DNA from: Pseudoalteromonas distincta
Lineage (GTDB): Bacteria > Pseudomonadota > Gammaproteobacteria > Enterobacterales > Alteromonadaceae
Assembly: GCF_000814675.1 (NCBI RefSeq)
Contig: NZ_JWIG01000006.1
Span: 51,191-115,190, forward strand
Reading direction: 5' to 3'
DNA: 64,000 nucleotides
Made by a program: the position numbers and the translations under genes. The notes beneath the pieces are model-generated. The model saw only the letters and a list, made by a program, of their open reading frames with translations, had not been told where the DNA came from and did not search any database. Numbering within the stretch: position 1 is the first letter of the stretch; every line of letters starts with the position of its first letter. Of the stretch, positions 28,848-39,497 are shown one piece after another.

Positions 28848-29186
28848 ATGTCTGAAGAATTACCAATTAAGTTCAGCGATGCAGCTGCTGTTCGTGTTAA
28901 ACAGTTAATCGACGAAGAAGAAAACCCAGACTTAAAACTGCGTGTTTATGTAACAGGCGGTGGTTGTTCTGGTTTTCAATATGGTTTTACTTTTGATGAA
29001 AAAGCGAATCCTGGCGATTTAGAAATTGTAAAAAATGGTGTAACACTCGTTATTGATCCAATGAGCATTCAATATTTGGTTGATGGTGAGGTTGATTACA
29101 CTGAAGGATTAGAAGGCGCACGCTTTTTTGTATCTAATCCAAATGCAACAACAACTTGTGGTTGTGGTGCAAGCTTTAGCGTTTAA
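28848..29186 (+). CDS. erpA: Iron-sulfur cluster insertion protein ErpA
   Basis: A 112-residue A-type carrier with the three cluster-binding cysteines C40, C104 and C106 ([22 protein letters not shown]). The length and N-terminus ([16 protein letters not shown]) match ErpA rather than IscA or SufA. It delivers [4Fe-4S]/[2Fe-2S] clusters to apo-enzymes, including isoprenoid synthesis enzymes and respiratory proteins. It is monocistronic, with a terminator 22 bases downstream and an IscR-type site upstream. Confidence 0.96.
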   Translation: MSEELPIKFSDAAAVRVKQLIDEEENPDLKLRVYVTGGGCSGFQYGFTFDEKANPGDLEIVKNGVTLVIDPMSIQYLVDGEVDYTEGLEGARFFVSNPNATTTCGCGASFSV

Positions 29187-29207
29187 CAGCCAAACGCTAA
29201 ATAGAAT

Positions 29208-29230
29208 AAAGCCGCTTTTGCGGCTTTTTT
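29208..29230. terminator. Terminator after erpA
   Basis: Stem AAAGCCGC/GCGGCTTT (29208-29215/29220-29227) with loop TTTT, then T residues. It may also serve the convergent small gene. Confidence 0.88.
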
Positions 29231-29235
29231 AATGC

Positions 29236-29424
29236 CTACAAATCAGTTGGTGCGTATTCGGTAATTTGCATTATCAATACAAAAAAGCCGAGCACAAAGG
29301 CTGAAAACGCTAAAATATACATAAAGCCTTTTTTACCTTGTTTAATTGGTACGCCGTTGTGGCGCAAAAAAAAGTACCAACCTAAACACAACACGATAGG
29401 TAATAAAAAAAGAAGTCTGAACAT
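29236..29424 (-). CDS. Small two-helix membrane protein, unknown function
   Basis: A 62-residue protein with two predicted membrane helices: residues 3-19 (LLFLLPIVLCLGWYFFL) and 33-55 (residues from MYILAFSAF onward), joined by a basic loop (NGVPIKQGKKG). AAGG precedes the ATG. It ends just beyond the erpA terminator. The tidy layout and real hydrophobic segments favour a genuine gene, but I recognise no family and assign no function. Confidence 0.6.
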   Translation of the reverse strand: MFRLLFLLPIVLCLGWYFFLRHNGVPIKQGKKGFMYILAFSAFVLGFFVLIMQITEYAPTDL

Positions 29425-29870
29425 TACTTGGCCTTTTTAGTGCAAATTATTGCTTAATAATAAACGTGTAACATTAAAAAGGAACAAATATGTTATAAAT
29501 ATTTTTAAGCTGTTTTATGAAGGTAATATTATTTTTTTAATATTTTCTGATAACTTAGGTTAAATATTCAGTGTTTATAAATGTTCGTTCAGGTTGATTT
29601 TGTACCGAGTATGTAATTAATTATTTAACCAAAGTGTTAATAGTATATAATGTATCCAAGAATGAGACGGGCAAAATTTCATTCTCAATAAAAACAAATC
29701 TTTACCATATTATTAGCGTAGTTTTTAGCTGTGTTGGTGGAGTGAGTAGCAACACATGCTTTATTAAGCAATAGCTTGCTATTGAAAGTATGACTGCTTA
29801 CCTGCCTACGGCTATTGATGGAAACTACTGCTTTAATGGGTACGTCAAATCATCTAGTAGGAGATGTAAA
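29425..29870. other. Intergenic region before the small XRE regulator
   Basis: These 446 AT-rich bases contain no convincing gene. A TATAAT hexamer at 29646-29651 may be a -10 box. Just after it, AGAATGA/TCATTCT (29659-29665 and 29679-29685) forms an inverted repeat that could be an operator, perhaps for autoregulation by the XRE protein. An in-frame upstream extension of the XRE gene (from 29790) looks like leader RNA rather than protein. Confidence 0.45.
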
Positions 29871-30110
29871 ATGATGGGCAAAACAGTTTCTTCTGAAGAA
29901 AATGCAAAGCTAACAAAGTGGCTTAAAACTAAGCGCCATGAAAAGGGTCATACAATGCGAAGCCTAGCACAAGTGCTTGGAACGCCTCATTCGTTTATCG
30001 GCAAGATTGAAAATCAAGAACGCCGCTTAGATGTAATTGAGTTTGTTCGCTATTGTACAGCTCTAGAAGTTGATCCACATGAAGCACTTAGCTTGCTAAA
30101 AGTAGATTAA
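29871..30110 (+). CDS. Small XRE-family helix-turn-helix regulator
   Basis: A 79-residue protein consisting almost entirely of one Cro/CI-type HTH (LAQVLGTPHSFIGKIENQERRLDVIEF, about residues 33-60). ATG 29871 has TAGGAGATG eight or so bases upstream, a better start than 29790. Such short XRE proteins are either housekeeping regulators or antitoxin-like. No toxin gene is adjacent: the flanks are ampG and a leader region. The target is unknown. Confidence 0.82.
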   Translation: MMGKTVSSEENAKLTKWLKTKRHEKGHTMRSLAQVLGTPHSFIGKIENQERRLDVIEFVRYCTALEVDPHEALSLLKVD

Positions 30111-30117
30111 CTCAATA

Positions 30118-30161
30118 ATTGCTTAGTACACTTTAAGGGGCACTTGATAGTGCTAAGCAAT
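30118..30161. terminator. Hairpin between convergent XRE and ampG genes
   Basis: Arms ATTGCTTAG (30118-30126) and CTAAGCAAT (30153-30161) enclose a 26-base loop with internal pairing. The T-tract is poor, so termination is only probable. Confidence 0.45.
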
Positions 30162-30180
30162 ATGTTAATGCAGGGATGCA

Positions 30181-31560
30181 TTAAATATTTTTGTGGTAAT
30201 TTTTCTCAAGCTCATACAACTTATGCCTAATCAGATATAAAAATATCAACGAAGGTAAAACCATTAAGGCTGTTAAAATAAAGAACAGCGACCAATTTCC
30301 CATTAACCAATCATCAATTACTACACCACTGTAGCTTGAAAGCAATGTTCGTCCTAAATTCCCTAATGACGCCAGTAATGCATAGTGCGTTGCACTAAAT
30401 GCTCTATCGCATAACATCGATATAAAGGCCACCATAGCGACCAACGACCACGCTTGCGTAAAGCCATCAATAACAATAGCAAAGGCATACAGCCTTAGGT
30501 CAGGGCCAACTAAAGCAATCCACGAAAAGGCTAAGTTTGAAGCAGCCATTGCAATACCACTTACAAATAAACCCTTAACAATGCCATATTTTTGATTAAA
30601 TAAACTGCCAACAAAGGTAAATATGATTGTAAGTACCGCTGTACCTACCTTCGAAAATGTAGCTATATCGCTATTGCTAAAACCAATTTCTTTATAAAAC
30701 ACAATCGACATGCGCCCTAAAAACGCTTCGCCTATTTTAAATAAGAAAATAAACGCAAGTAATGCTAGTGCTGTTTTAACGCCATTTTTAGTAAAAAAAG
30801 CTCTAAAGGGATCAATAACGGTTACCGCAAGCCACGCAACAGTTTTTGTTAAAGGAGTTTGTTTTGTAGAGGACAGTTTTTCAAGGTACACACGCTCAAG
30901 TTCAGCATGTACTGCTTCGCGGTTGGTTTCGGGCTCTTTTGCAAACAGTGCTCCACTCATTAACAGCAGCATTACGGCAGCTAAAAAGTAATAAATTTGT
31001 GGCCAGTCGAGCGAGGGTATATCGGCCATGTAAAATGGAATGGCGCCTAAAAGTGCATAACCTGTCCACCAACCCGAAGTTGCCATTGCGGCTGCAGCGG
31101 TTGCTTTGTGTGATTCGCTTTCGCTTAGGGTGTCTATTCTAAAGGCATCAATAGCAATGTCTTGAGTAGCCGAAGCAATGGCGATTAATAAACAAATCGC
31201 AGCAACAATTGCCAAATTAGCTTTTAAATCAAGCCCTGCTAATAGCAAGGTGCCAATAAAAATAAAACTTTGGCAAAATAGTATCCAACTGCGACGTTGG
31301 CCTAGCCATTTATATAAAATAGGAAGTTTTGTACGGTCAATGAGTGGCGACCACAAAAAGTTTATGCTGTAAGCGCCAAATACAATGCCAAATAGGCCTA
31401 TCATACTGCGACTTAGCCCTTCATCTTTTAGCCAAGCAGACATAACAGAGCCAATTAAAACCCACGGAAAACCGCTACTCATACCAAATATGAAAATGTG
31501 GATTAAGCGTTTGTCTTTAAAGTAAGAAAAATATTCGCTAATAGAGAGAGATTTGCTCAT
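30181..31560 (-). CDS. ampG: AmpG-family muropeptide MFS transporter
   Basis: A 459-residue MFS protein with about 12-14 membrane helices. FGMSSGFPWVLIGSVMSAWL near the start and the ASATQDIAIDAFRID segment are AmpG signatures. AmpG imports anhydromuropeptides from the periplasm for cell-wall recycling and affects beta-lactamase induction. The upstream yajG gene strengthens the assignment, since yajG and ampG are neighbours in E. coli too. It is the last gene of the rlmG-yajG-ppi-ampG unit, 49 bases after the cyclophilin gene. Confidence 0.92.
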   Translation of the reverse strand: MSKSLSISEYFSYFKDKRLIHIFIFGMSSGFPWVLIGSVMSAWLKDEGLSRSMIGLFGIVFGAYSINFLWSPLIDRTKLPILYKWLGQRRSWILFCQSFIFIGTLLLAGLDLKANLAIVAAICLLIAIASATQDIAIDAFRIDTLSESESHKATAAAAMATSGWWTGYALLGAIPFYMADIPSLDWPQIYYFLAAVMLLLMSGALFAKEPETNREAVHAELERVYLEKLSSTKQTPLTKTVAWLAVTVIDPFRAFFTKNGVKTALALLAFIFLFKIGEAFLGRMSIVFYKEIGFSNSDIATFSKVGTAVLTIIFTFVGSLFNQKYGIVKGLFVSGIAMAASNLAFSWIALVGPDLRLYAFAIVIDGFTQAWSLVAMVAFISMLCDRAFSATHYALLASLGNLGRTLLSSYSGVVIDDWLMGNWSLFFILTALMVLPSLIFLYLIRHKLYELEKNYHKNI

Positions 31561-31609
31561 AGGGCCTTCATTGGCTTTGATGCAGAGCAGCTAAGCTGCT
31601 CTTAAAAAA

Positions 31610-32230
31610 TTATAGTGGGACTTGTTCAAGCACTTTAATGTTTAAGATGACAACAGGTTTTTTAGGTACGAAATCGTAGCCAATTTTTTCATTAAAACCG
31701 GTTTCAACAGTCATAATTTTATCAAGCGTGTCGTAACCATCCATTACGCTACCAAATACTGCAAAGCCCCAATCTTTCCCTGGATTTAGGTGATCGTTAT
31801 TATCCATATTAAAAAAGAATTGGCGAGTTCCTGAGTGCGGTTGTCTATCTTGATAGGCCATAGCAATGCTATACATATCGTTTTTTAAACCGTTACCGCT
31901 TTCATTAAAAATAGGGTCATTTTCATGTAGGCCATCATAGTCTTTATCGTAACCGCCACCTTGAATAACAAAGTCGCGATCATTTTCTACATCGCGCTCA
32001 ATACGGTGAAAAACGCTACCTTGATAACTTTTATCTGACACGTAAGTTAAAAAATTATTGACTGTGATGGGCGCTTTAGAACGATCTAGTTCAACCACGA
32101 TGCTACCCATTGAGGTTACAATTTCTACGCGTGGAAAAATGTTGTCCTTTTGCACAAAGCGGCCTTCTTGGGCTGCTAAGCTACTTACACTAAAGAATAG
32201 GCCTAAGCAGATTAAAAAAAGTCGTTTCAT
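31610..32230 (-). CDS. Periplasmic peptidyl-prolyl cis-trans isomerase, cyclophilin type
   Basis: A 206-residue protein with a signal peptide (FLICLGLFFSVSSLAAQ) and a cyclophilin domain. VFHRIERD, FVIQGGGYDKDYDG and GTRQFFFNM supply the conserved active-site residues (Arg, Phe, Gln). It should catalyse proline isomerisation during folding of exported proteins. The gene lies between yajG and ampG; it starts two bases after the yajG stop. It resembles PpiA, but the symbol is left open because several cyclophilins usually exist. Confidence 0.92.
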   Translation of the reverse strand: MKRLFLICLGLFFSVSSLAAQEGRFVQKDNIFPRVEIVTSMGSIVVELDRSKAPITVNNFLTYVSDKSYQGSVFHRIERDVENDRDFVIQGGGYDKDYDGLHENDPIFNESGNGLKNDMYSIAMAYQDRQPHSGTRQFFFNMDNNDHLNPGKDWGFAVFGSVMDGYDTLDKIMTVETGFNEKIGYDFVPKKPVVILNIKVLEQVPL

Positions 32231-32232
32231 AG

Positions 32233-32793
32233 TTAACCTTCTAAAAATTCTATTAATTCAGGGTCAGATACAATGCGGGTAATAACTTGCTCAGTCAACT
32301 TATTGAGCTGACCTTCTATTTTTGCTCGCTCATGACTAAATGGGCCTTCTAAATTAGCACTACCTCTATACACTTTACTAAAGTTACTTGAGGCGCGAAT
32401 AACACGCACGCCAAGTTCTATGTGGGCTTCGCTGGTATGGCTCACTAGCTTTTCGGTTACAACAGCTTGCAATGCATGAATATCTACTTCAAAGCGAACC
32501 GTTGCTAAGTTAGAAATACTGGCTCCATTACGGCTAAGGGCGCTGTCTAACACACTTTTAATAGAGCTGGTAATACCTTGGCTTGCAAAGGTTTTAGTTT
32601 TGTCTGACTCAATAAGTTTAAGTGTTGATGTATCGCCACGTAAATCAATTACACTAGTACTTAAGCTACTATTTATAGTGCTTATTTGACCATTTTTATA
32701 AACAGGGTTAAGTATTACTTGGCTAGGCTGATTCGCGCAGCCACCAAGTATCAGTAATACACAACACCCAATTATAATGTTTGTTATTTTCAT
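32233..32793 (-). CDS. yajG: YajG-family lipoprotein
   Basis: A 186-residue lipoprotein. The signal ends in a lipobox (LILGGCAN, lipidated Cys about residue 19). The rest matches YajG in length and layout (VIDLRGD, VLDSALSRNG, VRFEVDIHALQAVV). It is exported and probably outer-membrane anchored; its biochemical function is unknown. The ATG follows directly on the rlmG stop codon. Confidence 0.88.
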   Translation of the reverse strand: MKITNIIIGCCVLLILGGCANQPSQVILNPVYKNGQISTINSSLSTSVIDLRGDTSTLKLIESDKTKTFASQGITSSIKSVLDSALSRNGASISNLATVRFEVDIHALQAVVTEKLVSHTSEAHIELGVRVIRASSNFSKVYRGSANLEGPFSHERAKIEGQLNKLTEQVITRIVSDPELIEFLEG

Positions 32794-33936
32794 TTATAGC
32801 ATTCCACTATTTTTTGTTGCACTTAAAACGACAAACTTTTTGTTTGAACCTAACAACTTACAGTTGCCGAACATACGGTTTAATTTATCATGATAATCTA
32901 AATGACGATTACCAATAATACGCAGCTCACCGCCTTCTTTTAAAGTATCTTTTGCTTGTTTAAACATTTGCCAAGCAATATGGTCGGTAACGGCCTGAGC
33001 TTGGTGAAATGGAGGGTTACAAAGCACCATATCTACACTGTCTCTTTCAAAGCCTGTTAAACAGTCGTTTTCGATGAACTCGCAGTTATCAAATTTATCG
33101 CCTAGGTTAATTTCTACATTTAACCGAGCCGACTCTACTGCCATGTAAGACTCATCAACAAAGGTAACTGATGCATTAGGGCAACGAGCAAGCGTCATTA
33201 ATCCAACAACTCCGTTACCACAGCCTAAATCAATAATGCTTTTAGCTTTTGGTGTTTCTGGTAAGTAGTTAAAAAAGAAGCGTGCACCAATATCTAACGA
33301 ATCACGCGAAAACACATTTGCATGGTTTGTTATATTAAACTCAGTACCTTCAAGCTCCCACGTTACAGGGAAGTCTGCTGCTTTATATCCGCCTTTAGCT
33401 GTACTTAATATAAGACGGGATTTTTTAACTGCTAGGCTAGTTTTTGTTTCACCAATAAATTGCTCAAATGATTTTATTGTTGAGTTATGAATTTCTTTTG
33501 TTTTACCTGCGGCAATTACTGGCGTACCAGGTGCAAGGACTTCACTGAGTTCACTTAACTGAAACTGTAAAAAACCTACATTACGAGGGATTTTAATAAG
33601 TACTAAATCAACATCCGGCGGTAATGCAGACAAACTATCTAATTGTGTAAAATCTGCTGTAGGCAGTTTGTTTTCTTGTAAGTTATAAGCCGCAGCTTGG
33701 TGGCTAATATAAGAATCGTTAACTGAACAAACCGTTAACTTATTAAAATAACAAGCAAGTGCACCAAAGCTATCGTTTAAAATAAGCAATGAGCGACAAT
33801 CAGGGTGATGTTCGTTAACATAATTGATAAGGTACTCATCTGCCGAATCCCACGCTTGTAAGCTGCGGTTTTTTTGATCCAAAGGAAAGCGTTCAAGAGT
33901 AAAGGTTTTATCGCCTAGCTGGGCTTGCGTCGTCAT
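32794..33936 (-). CDS. rlmG: 23S rRNA (guanine-1835-N2) methyltransferase RlmG
   Basis: A 380-residue protein of the RlmG/RsmC two-domain type. A degenerate N-terminal methyltransferase-like domain precedes the catalytic C-terminal domain with the SAM motif IIDLGCGNGVVGL and the target-base motif NPPFHQ. RlmG methylates G1835 (m2G) of 23S rRNA. It is divergent from the AlkB-like gene and heads the yajG-ppi-ampG unit; the stop codon abuts the yajG start codon. Confidence 0.93.
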   Translation of the reverse strand: MTTQAQLGDKTFTLERFPLDQKNRSLQAWDSADEYLINYVNEHHPDCRSLLILNDSFGALACYFNKLTVCSVNDSYISHQAAAYNLQENKLPTADFTQLDSLSALPPDVDLVLIKIPRNVGFLQFQLSELSEVLAPGTPVIAAGKTKEIHNSTIKSFEQFIGETKTSLAVKKSRLILSTAKGGYKAADFPVTWELEGTEFNITNHANVFSRDSLDIGARFFFNYLPETPKAKSIIDLGCGNGVVGLMTLARCPNASVTFVDESYMAVESARLNVEINLGDKFDNCEFIENDCLTGFERDSVDMVLCNPPFHQAQAVTDHIAWQMFKQAKDTLKEGGELRIIGNRHLDYHDKLNRMFGNCKLLGSNKKFVVLSATKNSGML

Positions 33937-33978
33937 AATGGTTCGTTGATCAGTAATCTAATGTAGGTAAATTCTAAC

Positions 33979-34590
33979 ATGCAACGGCAAAACGCCAACC
34001 CCCAACAGTTACCAAATGGCTTTTCTTATCAAAGTAGGGCACTTAGTGCACAAAAAAGCCTCGATCTATTTTATTATTTGCAAAAAAACCTACGTTGGCA
34101 GCAACCCGATGTAACTGTTTATGGTAAAACGGGGCCTATTCCACGGCTACAATGCTTCATGAGCGATTTAAATATTGAATACGGCTATTCAAGTAGTAAG
34201 CAAATAGTAGAGCCATGGGATGAATTGTTACTTAATATGAGAAGGCGTTTAGAGGCGCACTTAAATCAGCCTCTAAACTCATTACTCGTTAATTACTACC
34301 GAGATGGTAATGATACGATGGGCTGGCACAGTGATGATGAAATAGAGCTTGGTGATAAACCAACAATTGTGTGTGTCTCTCTAGGAGCTGATCGGATTCT
34401 AAAGTTAAAGCACAAGGCGAGCAATAAAGTAACCGACTTAAAATTACAAAGTGGCAGCTGTTTAATAATGAATGGACATAGCCAGCGAGATTATCAACAT
34501 GCAATACCTAAGCAAACAACGCTTGCACATCCCCGAATAAGTTTAACTTACCGATTTATTAAGCACATTAAACAAAAGCAATTTAGTTAG
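33979..34590 (+). CDS. AlkB-like 2-oxoglutarate/Fe(II) dioxygenase
   Basis: A 203-residue protein with the AlkB iron triad H117-x-D119 ... H174 (MGWHSDDE; DYQHAIPK) and the 2-oxoglutarate arginine R186 (PRISLTYR, second Arg R192). NYYRDGNDTMGWHSD is typical of the ALKBH2/3-like bacterial group. These enzymes demethylate alkylated bases (1-methyladenine, 3-methylcytosine) in DNA or RNA. It is a single gene divergent from rlmG. The DNA-repair role is from family knowledge. Confidence 0.9.
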   Translation: MQRQNANPQQLPNGFSYQSRALSAQKSLDLFYYLQKNLRWQQPDVTVYGKTGPIPRLQCFMSDLNIEYGYSSSKQIVEPWDELLLNMRRRLEAHLNQPLNSLLVNYYRDGNDTMGWHSDDEIELGDKPTIVCVSLGADRILKLKHKASNKVTDLKLQSGSCLIMNGHSQRDYQHAIPKQTTLAHPRISLTYRFIKHIKQKQFS

Positions 34591-34651
34591 CCAAGCGCTG
34601 CGTTAAATTGTTATAGTAAGTGTATAAATTAGCTAATTAAAACGGTCTTTT

Positions 34652-34963
34652 ATGTCAATGCAGCAACAGATCCAAGAAAAAATAAGCAACGCTATTGCGT
34701 GTAAACATTTAAACGTAATTAACGAAAGCCATATGCACAGTGCGGGCACTGAATCACACTTTAAAGTAATAGTGGTTAGCGAAGGTTTTACAGGTAAACG
34801 TTTATTGCAGCGCCATCGTGAAATTAATGAAATTCTAAAAGATGAATTAGCAAATCATATTCATGCACTCGCAATTCATACATATACACCCGATGAGTAT
34901 ACAGAGCAGGGCGGCGAGGCACCTGATTCACCTAATTGTATGGGCGGCTCTAAATTAGCTTAA
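34652..34963 (+). CDS. bolA: BolA-family protein
   Basis: A 103-residue BolA protein. HMHSAGTESHFKVIVVSEGF and LLQRHREINEIL are the conserved core (conserved His residues near 28-37). BolA proteins bind monothiol glutaredoxins through a shared [2Fe-2S] cluster, and E. coli BolA acts in stress-linked morphology and biofilm control. It stands alone between alkB-like and fabV genes. Confidence 0.92.
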   Translation: MSMQQQIQEKISNAIACKHLNVINESHMHSAGTESHFKVIVVSEGFTGKRLLQRHREINEILKDELANHIHALAIHTYTPDEYTEQGGEAPDSPNCMGGSKLA

Positions 34964-35076
34964 ATAATTAATAGCGATTTGATTGTTACACTTGTGGTTA
35001 ACTGATCAGATCAGTGTTTTTAGTATTAGCCTTTAAACTAGCGCTAATTTTTATTGTAAAAGATATAGGATGATCA

Positions 35077-36270
35077 ATGGTCATTAAGCCTAAAATTCGT
35101 GGATTTATCTGCACAAACGCACATCCAGCTGGTTGTGCAGAGCATGTTCAAGAACAAATTAACTATGTAAAACAACAAGGCGCATTAAAAAATGCACCAA
35201 AAAATGTATTAGTTATTGGCGCATCAACAGGCTACGGCTTGGCTTCGCGCATTGCAGCTGCGTTTGGTGGTGGTGCTAAAACATTAGGTATTTTCTTTGA
35301 AAAAGAAGGTACAGATCGCAAAACAGGTTCTGCTGGTTGGTACAATACCGCTGCTTTTCAAGATGCAGCAGACGAAGCAGGCCTTTGGTCTAAAAATATT
35401 AATGGCGATGCGTTTTCTAACGAAATTAAACAAAAAGCAATCGACACTATTAAAGCAGATTTGGGCAAAGTAGATTGTATTATTTACAGCTTAGCGTCTC
35501 CTCGTCGTACAGACCCAAATACGGGCGAAGTGTACTCATCTACGCTTAAGCCAATTGGAAATGCCGTTACTACTAAAAACTTAAATACATCAAAGCGTGA
35601 AATTGATGAAATTACTGTTGAAGCTGCAAACCAAGACGATATCGACAACACCATTAAAGTAATGGGCGGTGAAGATTGGGAAATGTGGATTGACGCATTA
35701 AAAGAAGCGGATGTATTAGCCGATAACTTTAAAACGACTGCGTACACTTATATTGGTAAAGAGCTAACATGGCCAATATACGGACACGCTACTATTGGTA
35801 AGGCTAAAGAAGATCTAGACCGTGCAACCGCTGCTATTAAAGAATCAACAAAAGATTTAAATGGTGAGGCATATGTTTCATCACTTAATGCTGTGGTAAC
35901 GCAAGCAAGTTCTGCTATTCCTATTATGCCGCTATATATCTCTGCTTTATTTAAAGTTATGAAAGCAGATGGCACATACGAAGGCACTATTGAGCAAATT
36001 CACGCTTTATTTAGTGAAAACTTGTATGGTGAATCACCTCGCTTTGACGACGGTGGACATTTATTCCAAAACTACAAAGAGCTAGAAGACGACGTGCAAG
36101 CTCGCGTGCAAGCTGTTTGGGATAAAGTAGATACAAGCAGCATTGATGAGCTAACAGATTATGTTGGTTACCATAATGAGTTTTTACGCTTATTTGGTTT
36201 TGGTATAGATAGTGTTGACTACGATCAAGATGTAGATTCAGTTAAGCCAATTGCCAATATGATTGACTAA
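35077..36270 (+). CDS. fabV: Trans-2-enoyl-ACP reductase FabV
   Basis: A 397-residue enzyme of the FabV/TER family. The nucleotide-binding stretch GASTGYGLASRIAAAFGGGA and the active-site motif Y-x8-K (YGHATIGKAK) are present; the N-terminus MVIKPKIRGFICTNAHPAGC is typical. It performs the last reductive step of fatty acid elongation with NADH. FabV is naturally insensitive to triclosan. The gene is monocistronic; its terminator is now separated from it by the MITE-like element. Confidence 0.96.
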   Translation: MVIKPKIRGFICTNAHPAGCAEHVQEQINYVKQQGALKNAPKNVLVIGASTGYGLASRIAAAFGGGAKTLGIFFEKEGTDRKTGSAGWYNTAAFQDAADEAGLWSKNINGDAFSNEIKQKAIDTIKADLGKVDCIIYSLASPRRTDPNTGEVYSSTLKPIGNAVTTKNLNTSKREIDEITVEAANQDDIDNTIKVMGGEDWEMWIDALKEADVLADNFKTTAYTYIGKELTWPIYGHATIGKAKEDLDRATAAIKESTKDLNGEAYVSSLNAVVTQASSAIPIMPLYISALFKVMKADGTYEGTIEQIHALFSENLYGESPRFDDGGHLFQNYKELEDDVQARVQAVWDKVDTSSIDELTDYVGYHNEFLRLFGFGIDSVDYDQDVDSVKPIANMID

Positions 36271-36277
36271 CAGAACT

Positions 36278-36592
36278 TAGGGCCTGTTTATCTTTCGAGG
36301 TTAAATTTGCAGCAGTCTGTTTGGTATTTAGGCAAGGCAGAGCCTATGTAGTGTGGTTATTCCCCATAAATGGGCGATAACGTGGAATAAATGCCAAACA
36401 TGCGCTGCCCAAAGGGTTCTGCCTAGGGGCTATTTACTCTTTGTTGCCTACATGGATGTAGGTAAGGGGCGTGAGCAGGACGCGGAAGCTTTGCTCGGTT
36501 TTTACTTAGCCCACTAGGTTACAAACCTCACGCCGCGATTAAATAGCCCCTAGATTGAACAAATTTTAATCCTGAAAGGTCAACAGGCCCTA
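36278..36592 (+). mobile_element. MITE-like non-autonomous element, 315 bp, with ~32-bp imperfect terminal inverted repeats
   Basis: The left end TAGGGCCTGTTTATCTTTCG and the reverse complement of the right end (TAGGGCCTGTTGACCTTTCA) match over about 32 bases with a few mismatches and small gaps. The ends are TA...TA, so a TA target duplication is possible. A second, nested inverted pair CTAGGGGCTATTTA / TAAATAGCCCCTAG lies at about 36422-36436 and 36539-36552. No open frame of useful size exists, so it would need a transposase in trans. It begins 7 bases after the fabV stop. A decayed partial copy sits at 8962-9045. Confidence 0.8.
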
Positions 36593-36597
36593 GTTAT

Positions 36598-36623
36598 AAA
36601 AAGCCGCTATCGCGGCTTTTTTT
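36598..36623 (+). terminator. Intrinsic terminator, probably the original fabV terminator
   Basis: Stem AAAGCCGC/GCGGCTTT (36600-36607/36612-36619) with loop TATC and a T-run, immediately right of the MITE-like element. Confidence 0.88.
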
Positions 36624-38290
<1,667 letters not shown>

Positions 38291-38294
38291 AGAG

Positions 38295-39497
38295 ATGGGT
38301 TTAAAAAAATATCTAGAAGATATCGAGCCGAATTTTGAAGCCGGTGGTAAATATGAAAAGTTTTATGCACTGTATGAAGCAGCTGCAACTATTTTTTATA
38401 CACCAGGCTACGTAAATAAAGGCGCGACACACGTACGCGATAACATCGACCTAAAACGTATGATGATTTTAGTGTGGATGGCGACGTTCCCAGCTATGTT
38501 TTTTGGTATGTTCAATATCGGTCATCAGGCCGCTGGTGCTTTAGCACAAGGTTTTGAACTAGCAAACACGTGGCAAGTTGGTTTGTTCCAGTTATTCGGT
38601 GGCGAGTTAACCGCTGACGCAGGCTGGGGCGCTAAGATGTTCTATGGAGCATGTTTCTTCTTACCTATCTACGCTGTAACATTTGCAGTAGGTGGTTTCT
38701 GGGAAGTTATATTTGCTTCAGTGCGTAAGCATGAAATTAACGAAGGTTTCTTCGTTACTTCTGTATTATTTGCACTTATTTTGCCAGCAACTATTCCTTT
38801 ATGGCAAGTTGCGTTAGGTATTACGTTTGGTGTAGTAATCGCTAAAGAAATCTTTGGTGGTACTGGCCGTAACTTCTTAAACCCTGCTTTAGCCGGTCGT
38901 GCATTTTTATTCTTTGCATACCCAGCTCAAATCTCAGGTGACACAGTATGGACAGCAGTAGATTCTTTCTCTGGTGCAACTATGCTAGGCCAAGCATTTG
39001 CTGGCACACTTGACTTTGCAAACATGGAATTATGGTGGAATGCGTTTTATGGTTTCATTCAAGGTTCTGTAGGTGAAACATCTACACTTGCATTATTAGT
39101 AGGTGGTTTGTTCTTAATTTACGTTCGTATCGCTTCTTGGCGCATCGTACTAGGTGTATTCCTAGGTATGGTAGCAACTGCATTTTTATTAAATGCTGTT
39201 GGCTCAGAAACTAACCCTGTATTTGCAATGCCTTGGTATTGGCATTTCGTACTTGGTGGCTTTGCGTTTGGTATGTTCTTTATGGCTACTGACCCTGTAT
39301 CAGCTGCATTTACTGACAAAGGTAAATTAGCATATGGTCTATTAATTGGCTTTATGGTGGTTATGATACGTGTTGTGAATCCTGCTTTCCCAGAAGGCAT
39401 GATGCTAGCAATCTTATTTGCTAACTTGTTCGCTCCACTGTTCGATCACTTTGTAGTGCAGGCTAATATTAAGCGGAGGTTGGCACGTAATGTCTAG
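38295..39497 (+). CDS. nqrB: Na+-NQR subunit B
   Basis: A 400-residue membrane subunit with about 10 helices. It carries the covalent FMN site in DSFSGATM (T229), attached by ApbE encoded downstream. NqrB also binds riboflavin and is the main Na+-conducting subunit. The gene lies 4 bases after nqrA and overlaps nqrC by 8 bases. Confidence 0.97.
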   Translation: MGLKKYLEDIEPNFEAGGKYEKFYALYEAAATIFYTPGYVNKGATHVRDNIDLKRMMILVWMATFPAMFFGMFNIGHQAAGALAQGFELANTWQVGLFQLFGGELTADAGWGAKMFYGACFFLPIYAVTFAVGGFWEVIFASVRKHEINEGFFVTSVLFALILPATIPLWQVALGITFGVVIAKEIFGGTGRNFLNPALAGRAFLFFAYPAQISGDTVWTAVDSFSGATMLGQAFAGTLDFANMELWWNAFYGFIQGSVGETSTLALLVGGLFLIYVRIASWRIVLGVFLGMVATAFLLNAVGSETNPVFAMPWYWHFVLGGFAFGMFFMATDPVSAAFTDKGKLAYGLLIGFMVVMIRVVNPAFPEGMMLAILFANLFAPLFDHFVVQANIKRRLARNV

